Below, piece by piece: positions 56,301 to 58,549 of a DNA stretch of 58,549 nucleotides (position 1 is its first letter; every line of letters starts with the position of its first letter). The notes below the pieces were generated by a model. The model saw only the letters and a program-made list of their open reading frames with translations, did not search any database and was not told the origin of the DNA. The translations under genes were made by a program, and so were the position numbers. Origin of the DNA: Brachionus rotundiformis (taxonomy: Eukaryota > Rotifera > Eurotatoria > Ploima > Brachionidae). The stretch covers positions 1,068,936 to 1,127,484 of the forward strand of contig JAESIW010000090.1 in NCBI GenBank assembly GCA_016802295.1, given 5' to 3'.

Positions 56301-57050
56301 GACCTGGTTCGCTACTTGGAACACAAATTGGTGCTCAGGGACGCCCTGTTGAACGACTTGGTCCTCAAGCTAAGCAAAATACTAAACATTCTAAACATAT
56401 CCGACGAACCATGTGAAATGATTCGCGCCAATTTGGACCATTTGGTGCAAAATTTGACCAATTCGCTCAACTTGAGCGAGCCCAGTTTGCAAGTACTTGG
56501 CGAAGTGACAAGTGCCAGCTTCAATTTGGACACCATGTATAAAAAAGCGCCTGTGAGCTTGGTAGCAAAAGGAGTGGACATTAATCCGGACTGTATTGTC
56601 CGAGTAAGATGAAAATAGCTGTGTGAACTAGAATTTTGAAAATTTTGTTTAGAAAATTGACCATGACGAGAGTCCAGATAAGGAAAGACTCGAAAGAACT
56701 ATTCAGGATGAACTGCTCGAGCTGGACAAACACTTAAATAACATGAAATTACTGAGCAACAGTTTGACTGTAAATTTATCTTTAATTATTTTAATAAATT
56801 TTAATTAATTTGGAAAATTTTTCTAATTTTTAAGGAGCAGACTTTGAACAAAGGTTTGCTGAAACCGGTGCGAGCCAGCGTGAGCAAGAGCTCGTCTAAT
56901 TGTAGTAGTTGTGATATATCTAATTCGAGTCATAGTTTTATTGAGCTGGAGGAAGCATCTGATGTCAAGTTTGGCGAAAAGCCCAATATCAATTTGGTCG
57001 CGCACAAAACATACAAAAAAAAGCCCAACTATGAGCTTATTGTCCAATAG
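53311..57050 (+). CDS. coiled-coil protein, unrecognised (679 aa)
   Basis: Four exons: 53311-54260, 55847-56603, 56653-56769, 56835-57050 (679 aa). The second acceptor must be the AAAG at 55846; using the nearby TTTCAG breaks the frame. Residues about 1-205 are Ser/Arg/Asp-rich and probably disordered, with repeated basic-serine motifs. About 206-345 is a strong coiled coil (heptads starting VKRIAELEDRILALESELD). A second helical and coiled region fills about 380-560. The C-terminus is polar with a serine-rich patch SKSSSNCSSC. No membrane segment or signal. It resembles microtubule- or centrosome-associated adaptors (JAKMIP-like in feel), but I cannot assign it. Intron 1 is 1586 nt and contains a LINE remnant; the other introns are 49 and 65 nt. 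Confidence 0.82.
54672..54790 (+). repeat. direct repeat R5, left copy
   Basis: About 120 bp matching 55394-55512 at roughly three quarters of positions (shared words CCAAAAGAGT, TTGACCAGAT, ATGATCAG, TTTTATCTGTCCAAA). The two copies bracket the LINE remnant. Confidence 0.7.
54950..55393 (-). mobile_element. decayed LINE remnant in the intron of the coiled-coil gene
   Basis: Minus-strand translation reads FSSLFPRPHLEFASEIWNPF, the YVRPHLEYAxxVWxP block of CR1/jockey-like reverse transcriptases. Next come KISAKVKHKAVRRKELLGWASLQ, a stop, DLIKWHKIQYGYDRLELI and GKLFIERKLVRNYGTSYNFL, in the expected order. Stops and loss of the upstream half show an old dead copy. It is antisense to the host gene. 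Confidence 0.8.
55394..55512 (+). repeat. direct repeat R5, right copy
   Basis: Right-hand partner of 54672-54790, beginning immediately beyond the truncated 5' end of the LINE remnant. Confidence 0.7.
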
Positions 57051-58077
57051 ATAAATATATTTTTATGTAAATAAATTGGAAAATTGATTATCTTTTTTGT
57101 ATTTTAAACTTAGATTTAAAAAATCTTTATTTGTTTTTATTTTTGGCAAATGGTAAAGTCTTGACCAATTTAAAATTATCACTGCATTTATAAGTTTCTT
57201 AATTAGTAGATCGATCGATTGGTTTTTATTTTGTTCTTTTTTCTAGTTGAAGCTGAATAAACCAGGTGAGAGACTTTTTTAGACTTGCTTTGGGCAAGTT
57301 TTGTTGACTTTGACTGATGATAATGAAAGCTCTAATTAAATATATTAAAATGTATGCTTTTTTAAAATAAAAAAATTAATTTAAAAATTTGTTTTTTTTT
57401 TGTCAAAATAAAGCTTGGCAAATTTTAATACAAAAAAATTCTGAATTAGGTCAAAAATTACTTTACAGAAAAACTTGTTATTTTGACCAGACTGGGTTCA
57501 GAATTGAGAGAACAATGATAACAGGATTTAAGGCAAAGAGATAAATGCTCAAACTTGAAAATGTGATCTCATATCTCACAATAAACAAATGAAATATTCA
57601 ACCAATATTTAATTTGCTTCCAGAGCCACGACACACATTGCAACTAATTAACACGAAAAATTACTTTTACAGCTCTTTTGCCAAAATCTGGTAGAAGTTG
57701 TTTTTTTAATTTAAATTTAGATTTTATTTGGTGAGTTTATTAATTTAATTAATTAAAGCTTTTTAAATAAATAAATAATAATCCAGTCATCAACCAGGAA
57801 AAGTATAATTTATTTTGGTTTCTAGCTTATTCAAGAGATAACATTTTTTTACTTAAATTATTAGAAATTTATGCATACTAATGATGATGGTAAGATGGTA
57901 GGAGAACTGGAAAGTCAATCAAAACTTAACTTAGAAGCCTAAACCCTGAGAAGATGTATTTTTAGGCGTATAATTCGCCTATAATATCATTTTAAAAATA
58001 TAAATAAAATTTGATTTTTAGGTTTTAAATGTCTATTTAGATTTAATGTCAATAAGTGAATTTTTCGTCTTTTCTTT
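57051..58077. other. non-coding convergent intergenic region
   Basis: 1.03 kb between the ends of the coiled-coil gene (plus) and the ML-like gene (minus); 3' flanks of both, no other feature seen. Confidence 0.5.
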
Positions 58078-58549
58078 TTATCTCAGATTGGTTGAAAAAT
58101 TGAAATCCAAACACCCAAAACTACCATTATTGTCACTCATTTTGAGAGTATATTCAAAAAGACCAGTTCTTTAATATTAATTAATAAAAATTAAATATTG
58201 ATTAAAAATATTACCCTAAAAAAGATAATTGTGGTTCTATTGTAATATTGAATGCTGAATTGAAGTTGTATAAACCTGGCGTTAGGCTCAATGGAGAAGT
58301 ACAATTAACCACATCACCAAAACCCAAATATAATTCAGAAAAAAAATGTAATAAACTACAAAAATCATTATATGGACATGCTCCAAAATAAATTCCATTA
58401 ATTAAATAGCATGTTAGTTTAAGTTTTATGCCTGAAATGGTTCGATAGATTGTAGTATCTGTTTTTAGAGGTCCCCTAATTTCACGGTTAAGAGTTATAT
58501 TCAAATTGATGGGAACTGTTTTAGATAATTGAATAGGCATGTCTCCAAT
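58078..58549 (-). CDS. GM2-activator/ML-like lipid-binding protein, 3' part (partial)
   Basis: The frame is open to the window edge, so the 5' end lies outside. Exon >58549-58215 and a last exon 58168-58078 are joined over a 46-nt phase-2 intron. The last exon encodes about 30 residues (LFEYTLKMSDNNGSFGCLDF) and a stop. It resembles the GM2 activator/MD-2-related lipid-recognition beta-cup: ITLNREIRGPLKT, then the disulfide-rich ACPYNDFCSLLHFF (compare GSCTFEHFC), CTSPLSLTPGLYNF, and the penultimate strand with GCLDFNF matching GCIKI. Such proteins are secreted or lysosomal and extract lipids. The in-frame ATG at 58540 is probably internal. The identity as GM2A-type rather than NPC2-type is moderately sure. 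Confidence 0.7.

Noticed and set aside
1..58549. CRISPR arrays, rRNA genes, bacterial operons
   Set aside because: No regularly spaced repeats or rRNA sequence seen; genes are spliced and monocistronic.

Overview
This 58.5 kb window is animal nuclear DNA. It is very AT-rich between genes, with many spliced genes whose introns are mostly 45-100 nt. Gene content is metazoan (focadhesin, COMMD7, ULK3, RSPH10B, CFAP298, a CYP4-like P450, SOAT). The composition, gene density and tiny introns fit a monogonont rotifer such as Brachionus; that is an inference. All splice junctions were reconstructed by hand from GT..AG sites, reading frame and family similarity. There is one assembly gap (17559-17954).

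Layout. 1-10.2 kb: five small EF-hand genes of the neuronal calcium sensor (NCS) type, interrupted by a LINE fragment and an OMA1 mitochondrial protease gene. 10.7-16 kb: RSPH10B (radial spoke, MORN repeats; minus) and a CYP4-type P450 (plus). 16-18.4 kb: a 142-bp direct repeat on both sides of the gap, then a broken Tc1/mariner transposase end. 18.7-21.7 kb: a single-exon, GC-rich gene for a 1020-aa MYND-finger protein. 22-24.9 kb: a graveyard of LINE reverse-transcriptase ends plus a broken Ulp1-type (C48) protease. 25-26.3 kb: two divergent small secreted-protein genes with TATA boxes; one is a spliced 104-aa prepropeptide with a ten-cysteine C-terminus. 27-37.6 kb: CFAP298, ULK3 (12 exons, minus) and focadhesin (about 20 exons, plus); the last two start 46 bp apart. 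37.8-40.6 kb: sterol O-acyltransferase (10 exons) tail-to-tail with COMMD7. 42.6-47.7 kb: MTR4/SKIV2L2 exosome helicase, with an unusually long first intron carrying copies of a repeat and a TIR element. 47.7-53.3 kb: a long non-coding stretch. 53.3-57.1 kb: an unrecognised coiled-coil gene with a LINE remnant in its first intron. 58.1 kb to the end: the 3' part of a GM2-activator/ML-like secreted lipid-binding gene.

The genes do not form an operon-like pathway. Two (CFAP298, RSPH10B) are motile-cilium genes; MTR4 and focadhesin both touch RNA-exosome/SKI biology in other animals, but their proximity may be chance. The most unusual signals are the NCS cluster (each intron position is private to one paralog or one pair; gene conversion in one pair), the hidden Cys-rich peptide gene, the predominance of AAG over CAG 3' splice sites, the 525-bp TIR element, and a LINE remnant flanked by an apparently long target-site duplication.
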